NCBI RefSeq assembly: GCF_010091945.1
Contig: NZ_WVIE01000003.1
Coordinates: 186,001 to 250,000, forward strand
From: Myxacorys almedinensis A
GTDB lineage: Bacteria; Cyanobacteriota; Cyanobacteriia; Leptolyngbyales; Leptolyngbyaceae
Direction of reading: 5' to 3'
Length of the DNA: 64,000 bases
The position numbers were made by a program, and so were the translations under genes. Under the pieces are notes generated by a model. That model made no database searches. It was not told where the DNA came from and saw only the letters and a program-made list of their open reading frames with translations. Positions 27,882 to 37,446 of the stretch are shown here, piece by piece (position 1 is the stretch's first letter; each line of letters opens with the position of its first letter).

Positions 27882-29783
27882 ATGTGCGGAATTGTCGGCT
27901 ACATCGGAACAAACGAAGCAAGCGGTATTTTACTGGAAGGGCTACGGAAACTGGAATATCGCGGCTACGATTCTGCCGGAATTGCAACCGTTTTGGAGGG
28001 TGAAATTCACTGTGTGCGGGCAAAGGGTAAACTGCATAACCTCGAAGAAAAATTGGCAGGTGAAACGAATCCGGCGCGGCTTGGCATTGCTCATACGCGC
28101 TGGGCAACCCACGGCAGACCCGAAGAATATAATGCTCATCCCCATATGGACATGGCAAAGCGGATTGCCGTCATTCAAAACGGCATTATTGAAAACTACC
28201 GGGAATTGCGCGAAGAGTTGAAACGTCGTGGCTGTGAGTTTCGCTCGGACACCGATACCGAAGTGATTCCTCACTTGATTGCTGAAGAACTCGGCAAAGC
28301 CGAAACGGTAGCAGACGAGCCATTGATGGAAGCGGTGCGGCAGGTGGTGCAGAAATTACAAGGAGCCTTTGCGATCGCGGTCATTTGCGCCGACTATTCT
28401 GATGAACTAATCGTTGCCCGGCAACAAGCCCCCGTTGTTCTCGGCTTTGGGCAAGGAGAATTTTACTGCGCCTCTGATACCCCCGCCCTCATCCCCTACA
28501 CCCGTGCCATTCTCACCTTAGAGAACGGTGAACTTGCCCGCATGACTCCCTTAGGCGTCGAGATTTACAGTTTCGAGGGGCAACGCCTGAAAAAAGCACC
28601 GCGCACCCTAGATGTGAACCCTGTCATGGTGGAAAAACAAGGGTTCAAACACTTCATGCTCAAGGAAATTTATGAGCAACCTGGTGTGGTGAGAGCCTGT
28701 TTAGAGGCTTACTTCGATGGAGATTGGACAGCCGCAGATGCCGCGATCGACAAGCCCCCCACGCATCTTGGGTTACCGCCTGACCTTTTTGCCAATTTGC
28801 AGCAGATTGAGATAGTGGCGTGTGGCACAAGCTGGCACGCCGGATTGGTCGGTAAATATTTGCTCGAACAGTTGGCAGGAGTGACTACGACGGTTCACTA
28901 TGCCTCAGAATGCCGCTATGCGCCTCCTCCAATCGCGCCGAATACGCTAATAATTGGCGTAACTCAGTCGGGAGAAACGGCAGACACGCTAGCCGCTTTG
29001 GAAATGGAAAAAAAGCGCCGCTCCGGATTTGATCAAAACCCAGAGTTGCTACCCCGTCTGCTCGGAATTACAAACCGCCCAGAAAGTTCTTTGGGCAATT
29101 TAGTAGCAAGCATTATTGATACCCATGCCGGAATTGAAATCGGAGTTGCCGCCACCAAAACCTTTGTTGCTCAAGTTATGGCGTTTTATGCGCTGGCGAT
29201 CGATCTTACCTATCGGCGGCAAGCAAAGTCTCCAGAGCAGCTAGAGCAGATGTTGGTTGGGCTGAGGCAACTTCCGGCGCACATGGAACTGGTGCTAGAA
29301 AGCCAAGAGCGCTATATCGAAGAACTCGCTCACGACTTTGCCGAAACTCAAGATTTCATTTTCTTGGGGCGCGGCATCAACTTCCCGATCGCACTAGAAG
29401 GGGCACTAAAACTCAAGGAAATCAGCTACATTCATGCCGAAGGGTATCCGGCAGGGGAGATGAAACACGGTCCGATCGCGCTGTTGGATGCCAAAGTCCC
29501 GGTCGTGACGATCGCGATGCCAGGATCTGTGTTTGAGAAGGTTCTTTCTAATGCTCAAGAAGCCAGAGCACGAGATGCGCGGCTCATCGGGGTGACGCCC
29601 ATGGATGAGCAAGACGCCGCAGACACATTTGATACGCTAATTCCGGTTCCGCACATCGACGAAATGCTATCTCCCATTCTGACGGTGATTCCCCTACAGT
29701 TGTTGGCATACCATATTGCCGCAAGGCGCGGTCTAGATGTCGATCAACCCCGTAACTTAGCAAAGTCGGTAACGGTCGAATAG
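27882..29783 (+). CDS. glmS: Glutamine-fructose-6-phosphate aminotransferase (isomerizing)
   Basis: This 633-residue enzyme makes glucosamine-6-phosphate for peptidoglycan and lipopolysaccharide. The N-terminal glutaminase domain has catalytic Cys2 (MCGIVGYIG), LRKLEYRGYDSAG and HTRWATHGRP. Two SIS domains follow (VACGTSWHAGLVGKY, TQSGETADT; then FLGRGINFPIALEGALKLKE), and the C-terminus ends LAKSVTVE. AAGGAG lies about 11 bases before the ATG. No glmS ribozyme features are visible upstream. Confidence 0.96.
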   Translation: MCGIVGYIGTNEASGILLEGLRKLEYRGYDSAGIATVLEGEIHCVRAKGKLHNLEEKLAGETNPARLGIAHTRWATHGRPEEYNAHPHMDMAKRIAVIQNGIIENYRELREELKRRGCEFRSDTDTEVIPHLIAEELGKAETVADEPLMEAVRQVVQKLQGAFAIAVICADYSDELIVARQQAPVVLGFGQGEFYCASDTPALIPYTRAILTLENGELARMTPLGVEIYSFEGQRLKKAPRTLDVNPVMVEKQGFKHFMLKEIYEQPGVVRACLEAYFDGDWTAADAAIDKPPTHLGLPPDLFANLQQIEIVACGTSWHAGLVGKYLLEQLAGVTTTVHYASECRYAPPPIAPNTLIIGVTQSGETADTLAALEMEKKRRSGFDQNPELLPRLLGITNRPESSLGNLVASIIDTHAGIEIGVAATKTFVAQVMAFYALAIDLTYRRQAKSPEQLEQMLVGLRQLPAHMELVLESQERYIEELAHDFAETQDFIFLGRGINFPIALEGALKLKEISYIHAEGYPAGEMKHGPIALLDAKVPVVTIAMPGSVFEKVLSNAQEARARDARLIGVTPMDEQDAADTFDTLIPVPHIDEMLSPILTVIPLQLLAYHIAARRGLDVDQPRNLAKSVTVE

Positions 29784-29979
29784 TGAAAGCCTAGTGCAGC
29801 ATAGGCTGATCAATGAAAATAATGTCCTTTACTAACTGGCGCAGAACACAAATACTCACTCTCGTTCGTAACAATCTGCTCACGAAAGGTTGGAGTAGCA
29901 AGGGCGGTTTTGAGACGATCGCTATCCATTGCTAAATCCAGTTGGTTGGGCGTTGTTGAATCTGAGTATGCATCGCAGA

Positions 29980-30075
29980 TCTGACCTCTCCCTAACCCTC
30001 TCCCAAAAAGAGAGGGAACAAGAATTTTAGCTCTCTTCTCCCCAAGGAAAAGAGTTGGGGAGAAGGGCAAATCAT
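29980..30075. repeat. Cyanobacterial dispersed repeat with hairpins, downstream of glmS
   Basis: This is a CT/GA-rich repeat of the kind scattered in cyanobacterial genomes (CCTCTCCCTAACCCTCTCCC). It holds a weak hairpin CCCTCTC/GAGAGGG near 29996-30015. A strong one follows with 11-base arms CTTCTCCCCAA (30035-30045) and TTGGGGAGAAG (30055-30065). It occupies the 380-bp gap between glmS and hisH, where I see no gene, and may act as a transcription end. Confidence 0.65.
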
Positions 30076-30166
30076 ACTTGCATTTAGTAACGCCCCTTAT
30101 GTCTCTAACGTATTGGTTCTAAACCCACTACAATTTTAAGTGTCGCGACGCGCAAGGATTGAAGCT

Positions 30167-30808
30167 ATGGCAGTGATCGCTGTGATTGACTACGATATGG
30201 GGAACCTGCACTCGGCATGTAAAGGGTTGGAAAATGCAGGTGCAACGCCGCTTGTGACCGATTCGTCGCGGGAGCTTGAACGGGCTGATGCCGTCGTGCT
30301 TCCGGGGGTTGGCTCGTTTGACCCGGCAGTGCAGCACCTGCGATCGCGGCACCTAGAACAGCCGATCAAAGCTGCGATCGCAGGGGGCAAACCGTTTTTA
30401 GGCATCTGTCTCGGCTTGCAAATTTTGTTTGACTCTAGCGAAGAAGGAACCGAAGCGGGGCTAGGCATTATTCCGGGCGTTGTGCGGCGGTTTCGTCCAG
30501 AACCAGAGATTACAATTCCGCACATGGGTTGGAATCAGCTAGATCAATCTCAGGTTGATCATCCCCTCTGGCAAAAGCTTCCAAGCAATCCTTGGGTGTA
30601 TTTTGTGCATTCCTATTATGTTGATCCTCTTGATCCAAAAGTGCGATCTGCCACAATCACTCATGGAACTCAAACAATTACGGCTGCTATTGCAAAAGAT
30701 AATCTAATGGCGGTTCAGTTTCATCCTGAAAAATCATCGATCGCAGGCTTGCAAATTTTGTCGAATTTTGTTGAACTGGTGCACTCTCATTCTGCTGTTA
30801 GCGTTTGA
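30167..30808 (+). CDS. hisH: Imidazole glycerol phosphate synthase, glutaminase subunit
   Basis: This 213-residue glutamine amidotransferase of histidine synthesis supplies ammonia to HisF. Triad residues are Cys81 (GICLGLQ), His186 and Glu188 (VQFHPEKS). The motif DYDMGNLHS at the N-terminus is typical. The start at 30167 is preferred over an in-frame GTG at 30140 because the family begins right before IAVIDY. hisF is not adjacent, as is usual in cyanobacteria. Confidence 0.95.
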   Translation: MAVIAVIDYDMGNLHSACKGLENAGATPLVTDSSRELERADAVVLPGVGSFDPAVQHLRSRHLEQPIKAAIAGGKPFLGICLGLQILFDSSEEGTEAGLGIIPGVVRRFRPEPEITIPHMGWNQLDQSQVDHPLWQKLPSNPWVYFVHSYYVDPLDPKVRSATITHGTQTITAAIAKDNLMAVQFHPEKSSIAGLQILSNFVELVHSHSAVSV

Positions 30809-30818
30809 GGTTGACAAT

Positions 30819-32246
30819 CTACTGGTTTGACGTTCTAACTTTGCGATGTAATTGTTCAGTTTCGATTGCCAATTGCTCGATACCAATTTCACCAATCTCA
30901 CGAACGTAATTAATTTTAATTTCTTCTAACATATCAATCAGTAATGATTCGATCTCTCTAGTGTTGTGTTTCTTTTGCAACTCCTGTTCTAAAGCATCTC
31001 GAACGTTTCGGCTCAGGCGTGTAGTAATTTCAGCGGCAACTGGATCTTCGAGTGTTTGCACTAAGTTGGCATAAGCGATGTGGGAGAGGGCTTTTGCCAA
31101 ATTATCTGCGATTTGCTGCGGCAGATAACTAATGCCCGGAAGCTGCTGGAGTTGCTGATAGCCTGGAAGTTGCTTAACAGTTGTGACAACGCTATGGTGA
31201 ACCAAAGCTTGAATGTCGGGCTGCACTTGGGGCAGCACATTTTTGACTCCGATATTGACTAAGCGAGCCGCGATCGCGCTGACTTCGTTTTGCCCATTCA
31301 CCTGAACATAGTCGCCGCGTGTTTCTGGATACAATAGCCACCGCATGATGTCTCCCCGCCGGATCGACGCTTGCAGTTGATCGATCGCCTGAACTCCTAC
31401 CATTTCCGTTAATTCGGCAGCAAACCCGATCACAAAGTCGTGCTGGGCTTCGGCTCGCAAAGGTTCGAGGTCGAGCAAATCTGCCTGATAGAGACGAACA
31501 GAGACGGGCAACACTCGCAGCCATCGCCAAAACGGCAGCAGCAGAAAGAAATCATACCACCGCCGCAGCGACGCCTCTAGCCAACTTAGCTCTGGCTGAC
31601 GCTGCCCAATCGCCCGAATCCGGCTCAATGTATCCACGGCAAACAGCAAGATAAACGGCAGATCAATCAGCCAAAAATAATCGACAAAATGCCCAAACCG
31701 ATCTACCTGGCGGTAGTAATTGGCAGCCAGTAAGGGGCGAATTTGAGTATTCCAGAAGGCGATCGCAGCTTGCCAGCCCGTTTGCGTCAGGTAGGGTTGG
31801 CTCCAGAAGCGATCGTAGGCTTCGCGATCAGATGTTGCCCCGGTGCGCGCCTTCAGCGTTTGGTTGATCGTTGCTATGGCATCGCTACGAGAGTCTCCTG
31901 CAAACCCATTCTCCTGACTTAGCCCTTGACTCCGCGCCTCCCTTCGCAACTTTGTGAGCGCTGTTTCAACGTCGGCTGACTGTAACCCAAACTGCACAAC
32001 ATGCGACTCTAATGCTGCTACTTGGTCTAAATAAGCCTGAGTTTCAGGGTAAGGGCGAATTCCCTTCACAAAATCATACTTCTGAACCAATTGTGGTGAA
32101 ACTTGGAGATAAAACGATCGCGCATACAAATAGCTTAGATCGAAAAAGACCAATGCTAAATTGATTGCAGCTAGAACTGCGATCGCGCGTTCTAGCCAAT
32201 AGCGACGATGACGGACTGGTTGATGTCCTGGCAATAACAGTGACAT
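30819..32246 (-). CDS. Conserved cyanobacterial membrane protein of unknown function
   Basis: This 475-residue protein has an N-terminal membrane helix (about 20-45) and a second helical hairpin near 200-250 (FGHFVDYFWLIDLPFILLFAVD). The long C-terminal half is rich in helices (QLQQLPGISYLPQQIADNLA) and ends in a charged coiled stretch. I recognise no domain or motif. It starts six bases after a 46-residue single-helix protein, so the two are probably co-expressed. Nothing indicates the reaction or partner. Confidence 0.75.
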   Translation of the reverse strand: MSLLLPGHQPVRHRRYWLERAIAVLAAINLALVFFDLSYLYARSFYLQVSPQLVQKYDFVKGIRPYPETQAYLDQVAALESHVVQFGLQSADVETALTKLRREARSQGLSQENGFAGDSRSDAIATINQTLKARTGATSDREAYDRFWSQPYLTQTGWQAAIAFWNTQIRPLLAANYYRQVDRFGHFVDYFWLIDLPFILLFAVDTLSRIRAIGQRQPELSWLEASLRRWYDFFLLLPFWRWLRVLPVSVRLYQADLLDLEPLRAEAQHDFVIGFAAELTEMVGVQAIDQLQASIRRGDIMRWLLYPETRGDYVQVNGQNEVSAIAARLVNIGVKNVLPQVQPDIQALVHHSVVTTVKQLPGYQQLQQLPGISYLPQQIADNLAKALSHIAYANLVQTLEDPVAAEITTRLSRNVRDALEQELQKKHNTREIESLLIDMLEEIKINYVREIGEIGIEQLAIETEQLHRKVRTSNQ

Positions 32247-32251
32247 AAGAG

Positions 32252-32392
32252 TTAGATCTGGTTGAGGTCTTGAGTTTCAATGCGACCTGGCTCTGCCACA
32301 GGGCGATTTTGAATCCATGCAAAGAGGGCTGCCGCACTCACCAATATCACGGTTATAAAACCAACGAGTTGAAGCATGATACTATAGCGCAT
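32252..32392 (-). CDS. Small single-pass membrane protein (46 residues)
   Basis: The frame encodes MRYSIMLQLVGFITVILV then a hydrophobic helix and the tail RPVAEPGRIETQDLNQI. There is one membrane helix at about residues 5-28 with a short hydrophilic C-terminus. GGAAAAAC precedes the ATG weakly. It lies directly upstream of, and almost touching, the 475-residue membrane protein gene on the same strand, so it may be a subunit or leader. It is not one of the photosystem small subunits I can recognise. Confidence 0.55.
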   Translation of the reverse strand: MRYSIMLQLVGFITVILVSAAALFAWIQNRPVAEPGRIETQDLNQI

Positions 32393-32434
32393 TGTTTTTC
32401 CAGCCTTTCTAAATCCGTGTATTTATCGGTGTAG

Positions 32435-33772
32435 TTAAGCGAGGTCATAGTGTTCCATATGAACGTTTGTGACCGGCACCTTTAGATCATGCAACGCTCG
32501 CTCTACTTGATCCATCATTTTTGGAACCGCGCAGATAAAGTAATGCCGTGTCCCGCGCCGGGCAGGAATGTAGCGCGCCAGCAGATCCTGATCGACGTAG
32601 CCTTTCTCCCCGTCCCAATCGTCGGCAGGCTCTCTCAGCACATGCACGATCGTCAAGTCCAACCGTTCGTTGAGGTCATCTAGCGCTTCCCGGTAGGTAA
32701 TGTCTTCCCACGTTTTGCTGGAATAGATGAGCAGGTAGGGGCGATCGTCTCCCCGTTCGGCGGCGGTCACCAAAATACTCATCAACGGCGTGATCCCAAT
32801 TCCTCCAGCGATCAGCACAAATCCGGCAGAATCTTCGTAGCGATCGCTCGTAAACACCCCATACGGACCATCTAAATACGCCTTTGTTCCGGGCTTGTAA
32901 TCCTTAATCTTGCTGGTAAAGTCGCCCACTGCCTTGATGCCAAACTCTAACCGTTCAGAATGCTCCCCGCTCGACGACATCGAAAACGGGTGTTCTCGCA
33001 TACTGAGCGGCGTAATGTTGAGCGTAATCCAAGAAAACTGACCCGGCTGGAAGCGAAAACCCTCATGCCCAACCGGGCGGAGCGCCAACGTCCAAACGTC
33101 TCCCCGTTCGGGCGTCACTTCTTCGACCAGGTAAGTTTTTTTGGTCATCAGCCAAGGCTTAACCAACCGGACATAAACAATCAGCCAGAGCGCCACCAGT
33201 GCGATCGCACTCCACAATACCGCTTTCCAAAACAAGCCTAAATAATTTCCCACCCCGATCGCATGCCCCAGCCCCAATCCCACCGCAAGAACCGACAGAA
33301 TAGAATGCGACAAGCGCCACGGCTCGTAGGGAATCTTCAATTGTTTGCGCCACACCGTAGTGACAATCAGCATGATAAATGCCAGCGTTGCTAAAACCGC
33401 CAACCTCGCTCGCCAAGGGGCTTCGGGAAAGTTTAAAAGCTGGATCGTATCGGGCTGTACCCAAAACAAAACCAGTGGATGCACTAACACCATTGCGAAT
33501 GCAACGAATGATGTATAGCGATGAAATTGCAAAATCAAATCAATGCCATAGGATGCCTCGACACGATTAATACGCGCAGTCAACGCAAACTGCAATGCCA
33601 TTAATGCCAGCCCAATAAATCCTAACGCAACGGAAAATTCAACCCAAAATCCCCGCTCTCCTGGGGGCGGATAAATCAACAAAACAAGCAATGGCAACAG
33701 GGTAAACAGTAAAAATGCAAGAATCCAACAGAGCGCAACGACAATCGGGCTGTGCATCAACAGGTTTCGCAT
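32435..33772 (-). CDS. Ferric reductase-like transmembrane flavohaem oxidoreductase
   Basis: This 445-residue membrane oxidoreductase has six or so N-terminal helices that carry His pairs for haem (LQFHRYTS and LVHPLVLFW; WRLSHSILS and LGLGHAIGVG). The cytoplasmic part has an FAD site (REHPFSMSSSG) and a nucleotide site (LIAGGIGITPLMSIL), ending in the YFICAVPKMM strand. It would move electrons from NAD(P)H across the membrane, for ferric or oxygen reduction. It is followed upstream by an exported superoxide dismutase with a gap of 17 bases, suggesting a shared transcript and linked oxygen chemistry. Confidence 0.85.
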   Translation of the reverse strand: MRNLLMHSPIVVALCWILAFLLFTLLPLLVLLIYPPPGERGFWVEFSVALGFIGLALMALQFALTARINRVEASYGIDLILQFHRYTSFVAFAMVLVHPLVLFWVQPDTIQLLNFPEAPWRARLAVLATLAFIMLIVTTVWRKQLKIPYEPWRLSHSILSVLAVGLGLGHAIGVGNYLGLFWKAVLWSAIALVALWLIVYVRLVKPWLMTKKTYLVEEVTPERGDVWTLALRPVGHEGFRFQPGQFSWITLNITPLSMREHPFSMSSSGEHSERLEFGIKAVGDFTSKIKDYKPGTKAYLDGPYGVFTSDRYEDSAGFVLIAGGIGITPLMSILVTAAERGDDRPYLLIYSSKTWEDITYREALDDLNERLDLTIVHVLREPADDWDGEKGYVDQDLLARYIPARRGTRHYFICAVPKMMDQVERALHDLKVPVTNVHMEHYDLA

Positions 33773-33789
33773 GGCAGTTCTCCGGCAAT

Positions 33790-34587
33790 TTAGCGAGGTT
33801 GCGAGGCTTGAGTACGACGATTCACTTCATCCCAATTAACCACGTTCCACCAGTTGTTGAGATATTGAGCGCGTTGGTTTTGGTATCTCAAATAATAGGC
33901 GTGTTCCCACACATCATTTCCCATGATCGGGTAGCTGCCATCGCTAATGGGGTTGTCTTGATTGGGAGTAGAAACGATTTGCAACTGCCCTTGAGGATTG
34001 CGAACCAGCCACACCCACCCACTGCCAAAGCGATCGCTGCCAGCGGCATTAAACTGCTTGCGAAACTCCTCAAAACTACCAAAGGTTTGATTGATTTCCT
34101 GAGCGATCGCTCCGGTCGGTTGCCCACCGCCATTGGGAGCCATGATTTGCCAAAAAATGGTGTGGTTTAGGTGCCCACCCGCATTGTTTCGCACCGTTTG
34201 ACGAATCGCTTCTGGCACTTGGTTGAGGTCACGTAGCATGGCTTCCACGCTCAGTTTCTGCACATTGGGCTGATCTTTTAGCGCATCGTTGATGTTATCA
34301 ACATAGGTTTGGTGATGGCGATCGTGGTGGATCTGCATCGTTTGTGCGTCGATCGCTTGATTTAGTGCGTTCGCTGCGTAAGGCAATGGCGGCAATTGCG
34401 CGGGTGAAGCGCTTAGTTCGCGATCGGGGTAAGCCACCGGAAGCGTAGTTACTGCCGGGGACGGAGAAGCAGTTGGGGATTGAGATCCGACCGGCTGGGT
34501 GGGTTGGCAAGCCACTACGATCGCGCTCAACACCACACCGAGCAAGGCAGTGATTGGATGTCGCAGAAATGTTTTCATTCTTTTCAA
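33790..34587 (-). CDS. sodA: Exported manganese superoxide dismutase (lipoprotein)
   Basis: This 265-residue protein has a signal peptide with lipobox VVAC at Cys27, then a Pro/Ser-rich linker, then a full SOD domain. Metal ligands are His87 (MQIHHDRHH), His142 (HLNHTIFW), Asp225 and His229 (DVWEHAYY). Gln210 in PNQDNP and the Gly-Gly before HLNH point to the Mn type rather than Fe. Location would be the periplasmic face of a membrane. The next gene downstream is the ferric-reductase-like oxidoreductase. Confidence 0.92.
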   Translation of the reverse strand: MKRMKTFLRHPITALLGVVLSAIVVACQPTQPVGSQSPTASPSPAVTTLPVAYPDRELSASPAQLPPLPYAANALNQAIDAQTMQIHHDRHHQTYVDNINDALKDQPNVQKLSVEAMLRDLNQVPEAIRQTVRNNAGGHLNHTIFWQIMAPNGGGQPTGAIAQEINQTFGSFEEFRKQFNAAGSDRFGSGWVWLVRNPQGQLQIVSTPNQDNPISDGSYPIMGNDVWEHAYYLRYQNQRAQYLNNWWNVVNWDEVNRRTQASQPR

Positions 34588-34669
34588 TTCAAGATTTACA
34601 ACTTGGAAACGCGGGAGGAATCAAAGTCCTTAGTTTATCAAGTTAGTGGTGAAAAATTATCGAACAAAA

Positions 34670-35011
34670 TTATCGAACAATGGATAACAGGAGCGAATTA
34701 ATAATTGTCAGCGCAAGTGAGCCAAGGAGCGCACTCCAAAAGCCGTACCGCAGCCGGAAGCCATTTACGATCGCAGCCGCAATTCCAAAGATAATGGCAT
34801 TTAGAACAAATAAAAATAAGCCAAAAGTAATAATAATAAACGGGAGACCGAGGATAACAAGAATGGGTCTTAGAATAGCATTAAGAACGCCAAATACCGC
34901 CGCAGAAAGGGCTGCTTTGCCAAATCCATCAATCTCAACCCCGATCGGTAGTCGAGAAATAATTAAAAAGGTTACGGTTGTAACTAGCCAAGTGATCAGT
35001 AGATTCGTCAT
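34670..35011 (-). CDS. Phage holin family 4-like (DUF/PF04020) membrane protein
   Basis: This 113-residue protein has four hydrophobic helices: LLITWLVTTVTFLIISRLP, ALSAAVFGVLNAILRPIL, a third around FGLFLFVLNAIIFG, and a fourth at the end. The pattern NAILRPILVILGLP is the family hallmark. These proteins are widespread in cyanobacterial chromosomes and are not evidence of a prophage. I take the ATG at 35011 with GAGGT five bases upstream; the frame runs on to 35068. Confidence 0.75.
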   Translation of the reverse strand: MTNLLITWLVTTVTFLIISRLPIGVEIDGFGKAALSAAVFGVLNAILRPILVILGLPFIIITFGLFLFVLNAIIFGIAAAIVNGFRLRYGFWSALLGSLALTIINSLLLSIVR

Positions 35012-35265
35012 CATGACCTCATCTAAACGAAATGAGCAGGGAAACAACCCGGTGTCTAGCTTCAGCATCGAAACTAAAAGTGACTCAAAAATGACAGCAG
35101 GTTCAACCTAAGTTGAGACCTATCGCATCTCAAAATTTGGTCAGGTTTGGTAAGAACAGCAGGAATAGGGTCTGTTTTTCTAGGGGCAAACTCAGCAGCA
35201 CTGGCTGCCTAACTCCGACATCTCCGCAGATAGAGGCTATCGATACGCAGATCTGCAAAACTGCC

Positions 35266-35291
35266 ACAATATATATCAATATATATATTGT
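35266..35291. promoter_or_regulatory. 26-nt AT palindrome upstream of AI-2E-type transporter
   Basis: Perfect 11-base arms (ACAATATATAT and ATATATATTGT) flank CAAT. It sits 37 bases before the start of the AI-2E family gene, in the 317-bp divergent region shared with the holin-like gene. No other element is clear there. It may be an operator or an mRNA hairpin in the leader. Confidence 0.55.
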
Positions 35292-35328
35292 CAGCGACAG
35301 ATATTGGAGGAAAACCCGCAAAAATACT

Positions 35329-36366
35329 ATGAATGAGCCAACTAAAAATTTTTGGGATCAACTCCACAACGCAAAGCTCGTTCGCTACTTGTTGTTGTTT
35401 GCGCTAGCGTGGGCGATCGTACAAGTATTGGCATATTTTGAAAGTGTTATTATTATTTTTGTCTTTGCCGCAATTTTTGCATTTCTGCTAAATTTTCCGG
35501 TACGTTGGGCATCGCGCATCATGCCGCGGGGACTCGCGGTCACGCTAGTATTTTTGCTAAGTTTACTCGTCGTGGGTGGCATTCTGGCAACCTTGGGTAT
35601 TGCCGCCGTCTCCCAAGCGCAACAACTTGTGAACCAAGCTCCGCAGTTGCTCACCTCCGCGATCGCGTTACTAGACAGTCTACAAAACCTGTTGCAGCGA
35701 TGGAACTTTAGCGTTGACTTTAGTGAAATTGAGGCGCAGCTTCGTGACCAAGCACTCAACACGTTAGGGTTTGGGTTTACAACGCTCCAGAGTTTGCTCT
35801 TTAGCTTATTGGATCTGGTGCTCATTGCTGTCGTTGCGTTTTTTATGTTGCTAGATGGTAAACGCTTGTGGAATCTAGTTCTCAAGATCTTCCCAAGGCG
35901 GGTTCGCACTCAAGTCACCACTGCCGTTCGTGAAAATTTTCTTGGCTTTTTCTGGGGACGCTTTTTGCTATCCGTTTTCTTTGCGGTTTCAACGTTTATT
36001 GTTTTTATTGTGTTGGGTATTCCCTATGCGTTAGGATTAGCCGCGATCGCAGGTGTGTTTGATCTGATTCCTGGTATAGGTGCAACCCTTGGCATTAGCT
36101 TAATCTCGCTGATTGTCTTGCCTCAAGGAATTTTAGTAAGTTTAAAAGTTTTAATTGGCTGTGTGCTGCTTCAGCAGGTTGAAGAAAATTTGCTAATGCC
36201 ACGGATTATGCAAGGCTCGATCAACATGAATCCGGTGGTGATGTTTTTTGCATTGCTGATTGGTGCTAGAGTTGCAGGACTCGTTGGCGTGTTTCTCTCC
36301 ATTCCGATCGCAGGGGTGCTGATCAGTTTGTTTGAAGTGGAAGAAATGCAAGGGACAACAGACTGA
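35329..36366 (+). CDS. AI-2E family transporter
   Basis: This 345-residue membrane protein of the TqsA/PerM family has two N-terminal helices, a central soluble segment (VNQAPQLLTSAIALLDSLQNLL), and then five or more helices with the signature FDLIPGIGATLGIS. It ends with FFALLIGARVAGLVGVFLSIP. Members export signals or ions; the substrate here is unknown. The frame is open from 35113, but the ATG at 35329 fits the family start and follows GGAGG. Confidence 0.83.
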   Translation: MNEPTKNFWDQLHNAKLVRYLLLFALAWAIVQVLAYFESVIIIFVFAAIFAFLLNFPVRWASRIMPRGLAVTLVFLLSLLVVGGILATLGIAAVSQAQQLVNQAPQLLTSAIALLDSLQNLLQRWNFSVDFSEIEAQLRDQALNTLGFGFTTLQSLLFSLLDLVLIAVVAFFMLLDGKRLWNLVLKIFPRRVRTQVTTAVRENFLGFFWGRFLLSVFFAVSTFIVFIVLGIPYALGLAAIAGVFDLIPGIGATLGISLISLIVLPQGILVSLKVLIGCVLLQQVEENLLMPRIMQGSINMNPVVMFFALLIGARVAGLVGVFLSIPIAGVLISLFEVEEMQGTTD

Positions 36367-36429
36367 TGCTGAGGGGCAATGGCTTGGGTAACACAGGGAA
36401 ACGATGGGGTGAAAGGGGGTGCTATAAGA

Positions 36430-37446
36430 TTAGCGTGGCGGAATGGAGGGTACGACACGGCGAACTTCTTCAACTTGCCCCACCTGAAAAACTAGCGTAA
36501 ATGGCTGCTCCATTTCGCGACTGATGAACTCTTCTAGCAACTCCACTTGGCGCGGGGTGACGACTTCTTTAGCACGCACATTGAGGTACACTTCAGGAGG
36601 GTTAGAAAGCCAGTTAACCTCGCTGCGTAACAGTTCTAATTGCTGAAATGTCACCGTGCGATTGAGTAGTGCCTGCTCAATGCTGATTCGCAGTTGCGCT
36701 TGGCGAACTAACCGAGCAAAACTAATGCCTAGCGGGATGAGTAGCAGCAACGTTAGTACTGCTGTCCAGGTTAGGGCTTTGCGGGCACGACGCACAGGGA
36801 TGTAGCCAGCAATTAGAAACGTCAGCATACACGACAACGTAATACCCAACAAATTGGTGAGGTAAAGCAGACCTGCACCCAAACTCAGCGACCCATTCAG
36901 TTGCGCCAAACCCAGCCCAACCACACAAATAGGAGGCATCAGTGCCACTGCGATCGCAGTTCCTGCCAAACTGCCTGCAATCTTCGGCTTAATTTTGGCA
37001 TAGCCGCTAATGCCGCCAGCGGCAACCGCAATTCCTAAATCGAGCAGGTTTGGTTCAGAGCGCGCCCAAACTTCGCTACCGTAGCTGGGCAGCCCAACCA
37101 AGAGTCCCAAACTGTAGGAAATTGCAACCGACAGCAGCGTTCCGATCAAGACTGAAATTGCACCTTCTCGAAACAGAGCCACCCGACCAACCAATGCCCC
37201 CAAAGCAAGCCCACGAATGGGTAGCATCAACGGAGCCACAATCATCGCCCCGATGATGACTGCCGCGCTATTGCTCAGCAAACCAAACGTGGCGATCGCG
37301 CAAGACCCCACAATCAAAACCAAGTAGCTGACATCTATGCAAGATTCGGCTAACAAGTCAGACACAATCTGCTGAAGCTCAGCGCGCGTTGCCCGCCGCC
37401 GCCGAAAATTTTTGAATCGATTACGAACGTCTCGGATGATCGTCAT
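36430..37446 (-). CDS. DUF389 family membrane protein
   Basis: This 338-residue protein (TIGR00341-type) has a cytosolic N-terminus and about seven hydrophobic segments. Hallmark motifs are NSAAVIIGAMIVAPLMLPI near residue 60 and GTAIAVALMPPICVVG near 165. The C-terminal 90 residues form a soluble domain. Function of the family is unknown. It converges with the AI-2E-type gene, whose stop is about 60 bases away. Confidence 0.82.
   Translation of the reverse strand: MTIIRDVRNRFKNFRRRRATRAELQQIVSDLLAESCIDVSYLVLIVGSCAIATFGLLSNSAAVIIGAMIVAPLMLPIRGLALGALVGRVALFREGAISVLIGTLLSVAISYSLGLLVGLPSYGSEVWARSEPNLLDLGIAVAAGGISGYAKIKPKIAGSLAGTAIAVALMPPICVVGLGLAQLNGSLSLGAGLLYLTNLLGITLSCMLTFLIAGYIPVRRARKALTWTAVLTLLLLIPLGISFARLVRQAQLRISIEQALLNRTVTFQQLELLRSEVNWLSNPPEVYLNVRAKEVVTPRQVELLEEFISREMEQPFTLVFQVGQVEEVRRVVPSIPPR

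Noticed and set aside
29810-30070. 86-codon minus-strand frame
   Set aside because: It is a translation of a dispersed CT-rich repeat.
34670-35011. Prophage holin
   Set aside because: The PF04020 family is common in cyanobacterial chromosomes and no other phage genes are near.
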